This document shows positions 19,738 to 27,545 of a stretch of 61,455 bases of DNA, piece by piece. Each line of letters begins with the position of its first letter. Position 1 is the first letter of the stretch. The position numbers were made by a program, and so were the translations under genes. Where the stretch lies: assembly GCA_002170245.2 (NCBI GenBank), contig NHFN02000001.1:1-61455 (forward strand), given 5' to 3'. The notes under the pieces were generated by a model. The model did not search any database, had not been told where the DNA came from, and saw nothing but the letters and a program-made list of their open reading frames with translations. This DNA is from Gammaproteobacteria bacterium TMED112. Lineage in GTDB: Bacteria > Pseudomonadota > Gammaproteobacteria > Magnimaribacterales > TMED112.

Positions 19738-20141
19738 TGACAGCCACTTTTTTTTCAGGCTTTAAAGATGAACAAACAGCCCTAGCATTCTTGTTAGAGC
19801 AAATTTATGAGGGCTTTCAAATGCAAAGCTCCATTTGTGTGATCTTAAAAGATGAAAAGCATTGCAATGGCTTCAAAAAAGCTCAACAGCAAAAGTATTT
19901 TGAGAATGGAAAAATTGAATATCTTTATGATGCCAATATCTACCTGTTAGATAGCAAGCCAGCTGATAGTTTTGACGAAATCCATATTCTGAGTGATAAG
20001 GTTTTAGAATTACCTACCAGTGCTTGCGAAAATGTTTATGTCTATACAACTAAAGCTGATGAAGACATCACTAAGGCATCTCGCGAGCTTTATGCTAATC
20101 TGAAGAAGAATAATTTTGATTTAAGTCACGAAGCAGTTTAA
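19737..20141 (+). CDS. holC: DNA polymerase III chi subunit
   Basis: HolC links the clamp loader to SSB during replication. The 134-residue protein is the usual size and begins with a beta strand plus FFSGF. The Pfam-type middle (LLEQIYEGFQMQSSICVILKDE) is recognisable, with later conservation weak. The position between pepA and valS, with TAATG overlaps at both ends, makes the assignment safe. The ssb gene encoding its partner is also in this window, at 60957-61379. Confidence 0.88.
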   Translation: MTATFFSGFKDEQTALAFLLEQIYEGFQMQSSICVILKDEKHCNGFKKAQQQKYFENGKIEYLYDANIYLLDSKPADSFDEIHILSDKVLELPTSACENVYVYTTKADEDITKASRELYANLKKNNFDLSHEAV

Positions 20142-22366
20142 TGGAAGCACAATATTCACCCATACAAATTGAAGAAAAATGGTCAAAAATTTGGGCTGAT
20201 CGTGAATTAGAAAAACCAGGTTCTGAAGACCACTTTTCTCAGATTATTCCCCCGCCAAATGTGACAGGCACACTACATATGGGCCATAGCTTCCAATATG
20301 CCATCATGGATTTTTACACTAGATTCCACCATATGAATGGCACCGATTCTTATTGGCAAGTTGGGACAGACCATGCTGGGATAGCAACACAAATGGTAGT
20401 CGAAAATAATTTACTGAATGAAGGCAAATCTAAAGATGATTTAGGTCGTGAAAAATTTCTTGAGGAAGTTTGGAAATGGAAAGATTATTCAGAAGGTGAA
20501 ATTTCAGCTCAGATGAAACGTTTAGGTATCACAGTTGAATGGGATAAATACAGATTTACTTATGACGATGATTTTTGCCAAGGCGTAAATAAGGCATTTG
20601 TTGAGCTCTACCGCAAAGATAAAATTTATCGCGGCTATCGTTTAGTCAACTGGGATCCATCTTTGAAGACAGCTGTTTCAGATCTTGAAGTAATACGACA
20701 AGAAAAAGATGGTGTGCTTTGGCATATTTCCTATCCGCTAGCGGATTCAGATGAGGTTCTTATTGTGGCAACAACAAGGCCTGAAACCATGTTTGGCGAT
20801 ATGGCCGTAGCAGTAAATCCAAACGATGATAGATTCAAACATTATATTGGTAAGCACGTTGAACTACCCTTTGTGGGTAGAAAAATTCCTGTGATTGGTG
20901 ACGAATACGTTGATATGGAATTTGGAACTGGTTGTTTGAAGATAACACCAGGCCATGACTTCAATGATTACGATATTGGTAAGAAATATGCTTTGCATGA
21001 AGTGGATGGCGTAGTACAAACTTCGGATAAGCTTGAGGATTTTGCCCCAATAAATATTTTTACTGACGAAGCCTTCTCAAATGACACGGTTCCAGCACCT
21101 TTTAATGACCTTGATCGCTTCAAGGTGAGAAAAGCTGTTCTTGAAGAGCTCAAAAATAAAGAATTACTGGTTAAAGAGGAAAAACATCACATAAGTGTCC
21201 CTAGAGGTGAAAGATCCAACATAGTCATTGAGCCAAAACTTAGTTATCAGTGGTACGTAAAAACAGAAGAAATGGCTCAAAAAGCTAATGATGCTGTCAA
21301 TAATGGTGAAGTTGTTTTCCATCCTGGTAATTGGGATAAAACCTACTTCAATTGGATGGATAATATTCAAGATTGGTGCATTAGTCGACAAATTTGGTGG
21401 GGACACCGCATACCTGCCTGGCATGATAGCGAGGGTAATACTTATGTTGGATACGACGAAGATGAAGTACGTAAATTTTATCAACTTGATTCACGTGAAC
21501 TAACGCAAGAAGAAGATGTTTTGGATACTTGGTTCTCAGCCTCACTATGGCCTTTTGGTTCATTGGGCTGGCCAGAAGATACCGAGGACTTTAAAAAGTT
21601 TTTTCCAACCACTTTGTTGGTTACTGGTTTTGATATTATCTTTTTTTGGGTCGCTCGTATGATGATGATGAGTTTAGAGTTTACTGGCAAAGTCCCATTT
21701 AAAGACGTTTATGTGACTGGTCTGATTAGAGATGAAAATGGTCAAAAAATGTCAAAATCTAAAGGAAATATTATCGATCCAATCGATCTCATCTATGGCA
21801 TTGATTTAGAAGACTTAGTGACTAAAAGAACAACAAACCTAATGCAAGAAGGCTTAGCAGAGAAAATTGAGCGTAAAACCCGCAAACAATTTCCTAATGG
21901 TATCGATTCATACGGTACTGATGCAGTACGTATGACATTTTATTCATTAGCAACTCATACCAGAGATATCAGCTTTGAGCTTGGTCGTCTAAAAGGATAT
22001 AGAAATTTCTGTAACAAAATTTGGAATGCTGCCCGTTTTATCAATAACTACCCTATGGAATCAAAGGAATTCGTTGCTAAAAATGATTCCGATAGATGGA
22101 TTGAAGAAGAATTTAATAAAGTAAGTGAACAAATACAGAAAAATATTGCTGAGTACCGTTTAGATTTTGCGATCAATGAAGTTTATGAATTTTTCTGGGG
22201 CAAATTCTGCGATAAATATATTGAAGATTGCAAAGCATCGGGTGAAACAGCAAATCTTCATCCAATGTTGAAGAGAATTTTAATGATGATGCACCCCTTC
22301 TGTCCTTTTATTACCGAAGAAATTAATGAACTTGTTTTTAAAGATGGTTCTTTGATGGATCTTTAA
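20141..22366 (+). CDS. valS: Valyl-tRNA synthetase, C-terminally truncated
   Basis: ValS charges tRNA-Val. The Rossmann signature HMGH is at residues 46-49 and KMSKS at 536-540, and the editing domain lies between them (TTRPETMFGD, then GTGCLKITPGHDFNDY). The anticodon-binding helical domain starts normally after about 590 but the protein ends at residue 741, shortly after HPFCPFITEE. The E. coli enzyme is 951 residues, so the rest of the anticodon-binding region and the C-terminal coiled-coil arm are missing. The reading frame is intact, the stop is followed within 30 bases by the next gene, and no remnant was seen in another frame. Confidence 0.93.
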   Translation: MEAQYSPIQIEEKWSKIWADRELEKPGSEDHFSQIIPPPNVTGTLHMGHSFQYAIMDFYTRFHHMNGTDSYWQVGTDHAGIATQMVVENNLLNEGKSKDDLGREKFLEEVWKWKDYSEGEISAQMKRLGITVEWDKYRFTYDDDFCQGVNKAFVELYRKDKIYRGYRLVNWDPSLKTAVSDLEVIRQEKDGVLWHISYPLADSDEVLIVATTRPETMFGDMAVAVNPNDDRFKHYIGKHVELPFVGRKIPVIGDEYVDMEFGTGCLKITPGHDFNDYDIGKKYALHEVDGVVQTSDKLEDFAPINIFTDEAFSNDTVPAPFNDLDRFKVRKAVLEELKNKELLVKEEKHHISVPRGERSNIVIEPKLSYQWYVKTEEMAQKANDAVNNGEVVFHPGNWDKTYFNWMDNIQDWCISRQIWWGHRIPAWHDSEGNTYVGYDEDEVRKFYQLDSRELTQEEDVLDTWFSASLWPFGSLGWPEDTEDFKKFFPTTLLVTGFDIIFFWVARMMMMSLEFTGKVPFKDVYVTGLIRDENGQKMSKSKGNIIDPIDLIYGIDLEDLVTKRTTNLMQEGLAEKIERKTRKQFPNGIDSYGTDAVRMTFYSLATHTRDISFELGRLKGYRNFCNKIWNAARFINNYPMESKEFVAKNDSDRWIEEEFNKVSEQIQKNIAEYRLDFAINEVYEFFWGKFCDKYIEDCKASGETANLHPMLKRILMMMHPFCPFITEEINELVFKDGSLMDL

Positions 22367-22395
22367 AAAATAATAAACGCCCTTACAACTGATTG

Positions 22396-23049
22396 ATGGC
22401 AAGCACATTATTAATTGGCGCAAACTCCACAATAGCAAAAGCATTACAAAAAAATTCTGACAGAGAATTTTTAACGTTTTCACGATCAGATGGAACATTA
22501 AATCTAGAAGGTGAATTATCTGAACTAGATGCTATTTCTAATATAAATGGATTGGTATATTTTCCTGGCACAATTAACCTAAAACCTTTCACAATGCTGA
22601 AAGAGGATGATTTTCTAAATGATTTTAAAGTTAATGTTCTAGGTGCCGCTAAAGTCGTAAAAAAAGTTATCAATAAACTCAAAGAAGCTGATGGTGCTAG
22701 TGTGGTATTAATCTCAAGTGTAGCAGCAAATGTTGGCTTACCATTTCATGCCAGCATAGGTGCTTCTAAGTCAGCACTAGAAGGCATGGCTAGATCTCTA
22801 GCAGCAGAATATACCAATGCTAGAGTCTGCTTTAATGTAGTTGCGCCATCGTTAACACAGACTAACCTTTCAACTAATCTTTTGAAAACCGAACGACTAA
22901 TTGAAGCAAGCAAAGAAAGAAATCCAATGAAAGAAATTGGTGATCCAAATAAAATTGCTAAGACGATCGACTTTTTATTAGATGCTCATAATAACTGGAT
23001 GACCGGACAAGTTGTTAGTGTTGATGGCGGCATGAATAACTTAAAGTAA
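22396..23049 (+). CDS. SDR superfamily protein lacking the catalytic tyrosine
   Basis: The 217-residue protein has the Rossmann-fold layout of short-chain dehydrogenases. The glycine-rich loop GANSTIA (8-14) is degenerate. The SDR-like NVLGAAK segment, Ser108 in LISSVAAN and Lys125 in GASKSALEG are present. The position of the catalytic Tyr, four residues before Lys125 and 13 after Ser108, is Ile121. I recall related sequences with a similar HAS-hydrophobic-xASK motif, so this may be a known atypical subfamily rather than damage. ATG 22396 was preferred to the adjacent TTG 22393. It abuts the methyltransferase gene stop to stop. The substrate is unknown. Confidence 0.85.
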   Translation: MASTLLIGANSTIAKALQKNSDREFLTFSRSDGTLNLEGELSELDAISNINGLVYFPGTINLKPFTMLKEDDFLNDFKVNVLGAAKVVKKVINKLKEADGASVVLISSVAANVGLPFHASIGASKSALEGMARSLAAEYTNARVCFNVVAPSLTQTNLSTNLLKTERLIEASKERNPMKEIGDPNKIAKTIDFLLDAHNNWMTGQVVSVDGGMNNLK

Positions 23050-23904
23050 TCAAAGCTTGTTATAGATTATTGCTTCTTTCACCTTAGTTCTTCCCTTTGC
23101 TTTACCTGAAATAAAAGTAGTTTTCTCGGTCTCTCTAAAATGCCAACCATCTTTCTTTTTAAAATAATCTTTTACTAGATCAACTGAGAAATTTGAAATT
23201 AATATAGAGCACTTTGATTTCAATTTATTGGAAATTTCTACCATTCTCTCGAGATCCTCAATCGAAAATTCTTTAGCATTATATTTTCTAAAAGTCTTAT
23301 AGGTTTTACTTTCGTAAGGCCTATCAACATAAGGGGGGTCAAGATATATAAAGTCACCCTTCTTTGCTTTTTTCAAAGTTTCTGAAAAATCACAATTTGT
23401 AAGCTCAAAGTCTTTCAAATTTTTTGCACACTCTTTGAAATACTCTTTGTTCGGAAAGGCAATCTTTTTTCTTCTTCCCACTGGTACATTAAAGCTACCA
23501 GAATTATTTTCTCTATACACACCGTTAAAGCACGTTCGATTTAAATAAATGAATTGGTGTGCGCTGTGCTTTTCCTTAACTCTCTCTGGAATTTCTCCAT
23601 TGAAGGCTTTTCGATTCTCATAATATTGTTCTTCCGTATGATTATTAATTAACTCCATTGAATCTCTATAAACTTTAAGAGGATTGCGTTTCAAAGCTTG
23701 ATAAAAACCGATTAATTTTTCGTTGGTATCAGACAGATATCCCTTTGAAATATTAGGTGCCAATAAATCATTCTGATTATGAAGCGCAAAGAAAAAACTT
23801 CCACCCCCAAGAAAAGGCTCAATATAGTTATTAATTTTAGGAGGAATAAGATCTTGTACTTCCTTATACAACCACTTTTTTCCTCCCGGCCATTTTAGTA
23901 TCAT
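23050..23904 (-). CDS. D12-class N6-adenine DNA methyltransferase
   Basis: This 284-residue SAM-dependent enzyme has the Dam/DpnII-like order. An N-terminal KWPGGK motif precedes the SAM site FLGGG (31-35), the target-recognition region follows with FLNRTCFNGVYRENN-like residues (about 119-134), and the catalytic motif DPPY is at 189-192. All key residues look intact. It has no obvious dedicated operon partner on its strand. It is head-to-head with the 876-residue nuclease/DGQHR gene across 16 bases, which suggests joint regulation of a modification and a nuclease function. The recognition sequence cannot be read from the protein. Confidence 0.93.
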   Translation of the reverse strand: MILKWPGGKKWLYKEVQDLIPPKINNYIEPFLGGGSFFFALHNQNDLLAPNISKGYLSDTNEKLIGFYQALKRNPLKVYRDSMELINNHTEEQYYENRKAFNGEIPERVKEKHSAHQFIYLNRTCFNGVYRENNSGSFNVPVGRRKKIAFPNKEYFKECAKNLKDFELTNCDFSETLKKAKKGDFIYLDPPYVDRPYESKTYKTFRKYNAKEFSIEDLERMVEISNKLKSKCSILISNFSVDLVKDYFKKKDGWHFRETEKTTFISGKAKGRTKVKEAIIYNKL

Positions 23905-23920
23905 AAAAGTACATATTATT

Positions 23921-26551
23921 ATGGAGAATTTTACTTACAATCACTACATAGATTTTTCAATTAAAGAAGATAATGACTTTCTTGAAAAAGATAAGCTTGA
24001 AGTGCGCCCTAATAGCAAAATTAGACAAGCAGAACTTGAAGAAAAAGCTAAAGAGAGACTTCACAAAAAAAGATTATCTAAAAGAAGAGGAGATTTAACA
24101 GATGGCCAATATTTAGGTTACAAATTTGAAAAGGAAATGTGGAACTGGTTACTCAAACTTAAACCACAAATAGTAAACCATCCCGGTTATGATCTAAACT
24201 TAGATCTTAAAGGGTATAAGATTGACTCATCCATCTCAAAACCTTATCAGAACACAAAACAAACAGATGTATTTGCAACTTTTAATGACCATGTTTTTAT
24301 AGTTGAGTGTAAAGCTACTGCGGAAAATGCAAATTTCTCCGTCTTGAAAAAAGAAATGCAACTACTAAGAGCTTTAATGCAACATAAGAATAAACGTGTT
24401 GAAAAACTTTTTGGTGAAAGAGCTATTCCAATACATATTGTTGCTCTAAAAGGGTATGAAATATCAGAAGAACAAAAATCTGAAGAATTATCTAATGAAG
24501 GTGGGTCAATAATCATACTTTCTGAAAAAGAGAGAAAATATATAGATATAGTCCTTGAAAGCAGCACAAGTGAAGAATTTGCATTAAACCAATTTCTTGG
24601 ATTTTTTAGAACCGGAAGACCTGATTTTAATAAATGGGTTTTGAATGGGAAGACCAACACATATCAGAAGAAAAAATTTAAAATTGCTGCATTCTCGTCT
24701 AACTCAGGAACAGGAAGGAAACAAAATGTGTATACATTTTCAATAGAACCAAGAGACATGTTAAAGATTTCAACAGTGTCTCATCAGAAAGCAAAAAATA
24801 TTTTCGAATTTGGACGTTCAAGTGGAAAGTACTATCAAAGATTATTGACAGGTAAAAGATTAAATGAAATTGGTGCTCACCTCACAACACATAAGACCCC
24901 TTTTCCGAACAACATACTTGTTAGCCACAGAGGTAAAAGAAAGCTCACCTTTGAACCTGATCCAATTAATGAAAATACAAACAGTGGGAGAAGACCAGGT
25001 AAATTAGTTTTTGATGGCTGTCCAGGAACATTTCATGTTATTGACGGACAACATAGATTATTTGGATATATGGCAGTTAGCCCTAAAGAAGGCGGCTTGA
25101 GAGATAAACATAGATTGATTGTGACGGTATTTGACGAACTTGAAGTTGGTGAAGAAGCTGATATTTTTCTGGAAGTTAATGAAAAAAGTCAAAAAGTAAA
25201 ATCTGATTTAATAATGGAAATTGAATACGCTGCTGAAACACCCTCGAAATCAAATCTTTGTAATGGGGTAATATTTAACTTGAGAGATGATCCCAATTCA
25301 ACACTTTATGACCGAATAGCTCCAGCAGAGGAAAAAAGAAAAAAAGGTCTTCAGCCATGGGATATTAAACCAACAGATCTTAAAAATATATTAATGAAAT
25401 GCTTGATGATTGGAGGTGAAAATTATGAAAGAGGGTTATTTTGGGATACCAACTATAACATTACAGCTAAAAAAATAGCTCATCATATCAATTCAATGTT
25501 AAAAGTGATCAGAGATAGATCTGGATATTGGCATAATAATATTCCTCCTAGACATAAAAGCGCAGTCTGGTACACCGATGATATGGGGAAAAATAGCAAG
25601 GGCTTTCTACAAAATATTTTAACTAAAGGGCTTTTAAAATTAATTGATCGAATCACAATCTGGTGTGAAAAAAATTACAACCTTAAGAATGAAAAGCTTA
25701 CTAGTAAATGCAATGAAATAATGATGGAAATTACTCAGAACTTTAATAAGAAAAGTCCCAGAGAACGATATACGTTTTTTGAAATGAGAAATAAATACGG
25801 CCAAGGTGAGCAAGCTATTGATCTTGTTAGTTCATTATTTCTTACAGAATTTCTTGATGATGAAAAGTATCCTGGCCTCATAACTGATATCGATAGAAAT
25901 AGGGTTGATAACACTGAAAAGGCATCTGGTAAAGAGTACGAAAATGCTATGCTCAGAATTGAGGAGCTTGAAGCACAAATAAAGGATATGTCTGGACCAA
26001 GTGAGATAGCGCAAGCACTTGAAGGTGTTTTTAGATCAAAAATTCCTTATGTTTTTGCAAAATTATTTGGACCAAAATATTTCAGTGATATTAAAGGAGT
26101 TTTTTATAGAGAAAGAGTGCTTAGAGCAAAACTTGATAAAGCCATGGATAGAGTTAGGGAAGCAGAAAAGGTTTTAAAAGGTGATCCTGATCCGGAAAGA
26201 GGAATGCATGATCATGAGATGGAATATCTTGAATGGGTAGATTGGATTGAGATAATAGCTGAACTAATAAAAAGAAAAGATGTGTATAAAAAAGAATATA
26301 TGAACCCAACTATTAAAGAAGATTTGGAAGATATCATAAGAAGAGTTTTTTATGTAGATAACATCAAAGACACAAAGAGCTGTAATTATAGAGAAGGCAC
26401 AAACTGGATGTCAGTTTATAATGAGCTTAGAAGACCGGGAGTCCACAGAGGAACAGCTAAACTTACACCAACACAAATAAAAAAACTTGAGGAATTAGAG
26501 CCAAAGGTAAAAGAAAAAATTCGATTAATGACTGATTTCTATATGCTATAA
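23921..26551 (+). CDS. PD-(D/E)xK nuclease-like and DGQHR domain fusion protein
   Basis: This 876-residue protein is large and composite. Residues about 55-190 look like a restriction-endonuclease fold: Asp116 in TDVFATF, then Glu129-x-Lys131 in IVECKAT. Residues about 255-480 form a DGQHR (DndB-like) domain, with DGQHR exactly at 375-379 in FHVIDGQHRLFGY and the trailing FLEVNEKSQKVKSDLI. DGQHR proteins are linked to phosphorothioate and 7-deazapurine DNA modification systems. The C-terminal 390 residues hold helical segments with a predicted coiled coil (about 670-760). A motif RRPGVH at 837-842 fits the R-x4-H pattern of HEPN RNases. The combined function is unknown; a modification-dependent nuclease is inference. 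Confidence 0.8.
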   Translation: MENFTYNHYIDFSIKEDNDFLEKDKLEVRPNSKIRQAELEEKAKERLHKKRLSKRRGDLTDGQYLGYKFEKEMWNWLLKLKPQIVNHPGYDLNLDLKGYKIDSSISKPYQNTKQTDVFATFNDHVFIVECKATAENANFSVLKKEMQLLRALMQHKNKRVEKLFGERAIPIHIVALKGYEISEEQKSEELSNEGGSIIILSEKERKYIDIVLESSTSEEFALNQFLGFFRTGRPDFNKWVLNGKTNTYQKKKFKIAAFSSNSGTGRKQNVYTFSIEPRDMLKISTVSHQKAKNIFEFGRSSGKYYQRLLTGKRLNEIGAHLTTHKTPFPNNILVSHRGKRKLTFEPDPINENTNSGRRPGKLVFDGCPGTFHVIDGQHRLFGYMAVSPKEGGLRDKHRLIVTVFDELEVGEEADIFLEVNEKSQKVKSDLIMEIEYAAETPSKSNLCNGVIFNLRDDPNSTLYDRIAPAEEKRKKGLQPWDIKPTDLKNILMKCLMIGGENYERGLFWDTNYNITAKKIAHHINSMLKVIRDRSGYWHNNIPPRHKSAVWYTDDMGKNSKGFLQNILTKGLLKLIDRITIWCEKNYNLKNEKLTSKCNEIMMEITQNFNKKSPRERYTFFEMRNKYGQGEQAIDLVSSLFLTEFLDDEKYPGLITDIDRNRVDNTEKASGKEYENAMLRIEELEAQIKDMSGPSEIAQALEGVFRSKIPYVFAKLFGPKYFSDIKGVFYRERVLRAKLDKAMDRVREAEKVLKGDPDPERGMHDHEMEYLEWVDWIEIIAELIKRKDVYKKEYMNPTIKEDLEDIIRRVFYVDNIKDTKSCNYREGTNWMSVYNELRRPGVHRGTAKLTPTQIKKLEELEPKVKEKIRLMTDFYML

Positions 26552-26971
26552 ATTTACCTCAATAGTTACAAGGCTAAGCTCTTTCCACATTTTTATTAAT
26601 TCGTAATCATTTTCAAATACACAATAGATTTCATCAGATTTGAAGTTTTTTTCAAAAATCTCTTTTTTTATTTCCAGCTTATTTCTTTGATCACCGTCAT
26701 TCCTCATAAGTAATTTAAAGTCAAAGTCAAAGTGTTCTTTTAGCCAAAGCGTCGTACTATATCTGTATCTTTCAGGTCGACCAGTAAGAAAAACTATTTC
26801 TTTATCACTAACCTGTTCTTGAATAACTTTATCAATAATAGTTTGGATCGGTAGATCATTCACTAGTTCTGAAAAAAACCCATCCCAGTCTTTTTTGCCC
26901 TCTAAAAAATGTTGGCGATGATCGTTATTAGCAACAGTGCCATCGATATCACACAGAATAATATTTGCCAT
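26546..26971 (-). CDS. HAD-type polynucleotide 3'-phosphatase-like protein
   Basis: The 141-residue protein resembles the phosphatase half of phage T4 polynucleotide kinase. Motif I is CDIDGTVANNDHR (Asp8 and Asp10), motif II is FLTGRPERYR (about 60-69) and the basic residue region RNKLEIKKEIF follows near 95. The usual motif IV Asp-Asp-Arg is Glu120-Asn121-Asp122 (FENDYELIKMW), which may reduce or alter catalysis. It is convergent with the nuclease/DGQHR gene and overlaps its end by 6 bases. Such enzymes remove 3'-phosphates or 2',3'-cyclic phosphates; the substrate here is not known. Confidence 0.72.
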   Translation of the reverse strand: MANIILCDIDGTVANNDHRQHFLEGKKDWDGFFSELVNDLPIQTIIDKVIQEQVSDKEIVFLTGRPERYRYSTTLWLKEHFDFDFKLLMRNDGDQRNKLEIKKEIFEKNFKSDEIYCVFENDYELIKMWKELSLVTIEVNL

Positions 26972-27020
26972 AAAGTTATTAGTGAAATTGTAGTTTTTTT
27001 ATAGTGATTTAGCTAAAGAT

Positions 27021-27542
27021 TTAGACGCCTAAAGCTACTTTCTTTAATTGAATGCTTCTGTAGAGCTCGTCAAAATCAACTTGGGTAAATTTGTCGTTAT
27101 CCTGTAAAACTGTCTCAAGCATAGCTTCAATTTGTTGGAAATGGTCAGAAGTTTGTGCATCACGCAAAGTTTGTGAAAAAACCCGCCTAACCCAGTCGAT
27201 ATCCGAATAGCTTGAGCTGCCTGAAATTGTCTTCAGAGCTTGTATTTTTGTGTTGAAGTTATGATCTTCCTCCAGCTCAAAAGAATCGTCCTTTGCTTGC
27301 ATTAAAGTATACTTACCCGGGATTGAATATCCATCAGCATTGAGTAACTTAAATTCAACGTTAAACATGATTGAAAGGGTTTGCTCTACTTCCCTAACTG
27401 TAAGATCATCTCTTAATTCAAAATTATCAATTTTATGTGGTTTGCTTGGGGCATTTATTGGAACAAAGCTACATCCCAAAGAGCAATGCTCTTTGAGATG
27501 TTTCTTTATTAGTACTAAGGAAGTATTAACTGATATTAACAC
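27021..27542 (-). CDS. Hypothetical protein, second gene of a two-gene operon
   Basis: I do not recognise this 173-residue protein. Residues about 40-85 (DDLTVREVEQTLSIMFNVEFKLLN) could form a small ubiquitin-like beta-grasp unit, and the C-terminal half is helical and acidic. The only available start is GTG 27542, three bases after the stop of the upstream gene, without a clear Shine-Dalgarno sequence, so its translation is probably coupled. A strong inverted repeat (27471-27501) lies within its first codons. It is not secreted and has no membrane segment. Confidence in the start is low, in the gene moderate. Confidence 0.6.
   Translation of the reverse strand: MLISVNTSLVLIKKHLKEHCSLGCSFVPINAPSKPHKIDNFELRDDLTVREVEQTLSIMFNVEFKLLNADGYSIPGKYTLMQAKDDSFELEEDHNFNTKIQALKTISGSSSYSDIDWVRRVFSQTLRDAQTSDHFQQIEAMLETVLQDNDKFTQVDFDELYRSIQLKKVALGV
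27471..27501. repeat. Inverted repeat of 14-base arms inside a gene
   Basis: The arms ACATCCCAAAGAGC (27471-27484) and GCTCTTTGAGATGT (27488-27501) are complementary with a single mismatch and are separated by three bases. The repeat lies within the 5' part of the 173-residue gene, so it is transcribed and would form a hairpin in its mRNA. There is no U tract directly downstream on either strand. It could be a protein-binding site, an mRNA translation-control hairpin or a relic of an insertion. It is the strongest such structure I found outside RNA genes. Confidence 0.75.
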
Positions 27543-27545
27543 TAA

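Noticed and set aside
22303-22400. A frameshift at the end of valS
   Set aside because: No ValS-like residues follow in any frame before the SDR start, so a remnant is not present.
27471-27501. The inverted repeat as an intrinsic terminator
   Set aside because: No U tract follows on either strand and it lies inside a gene.
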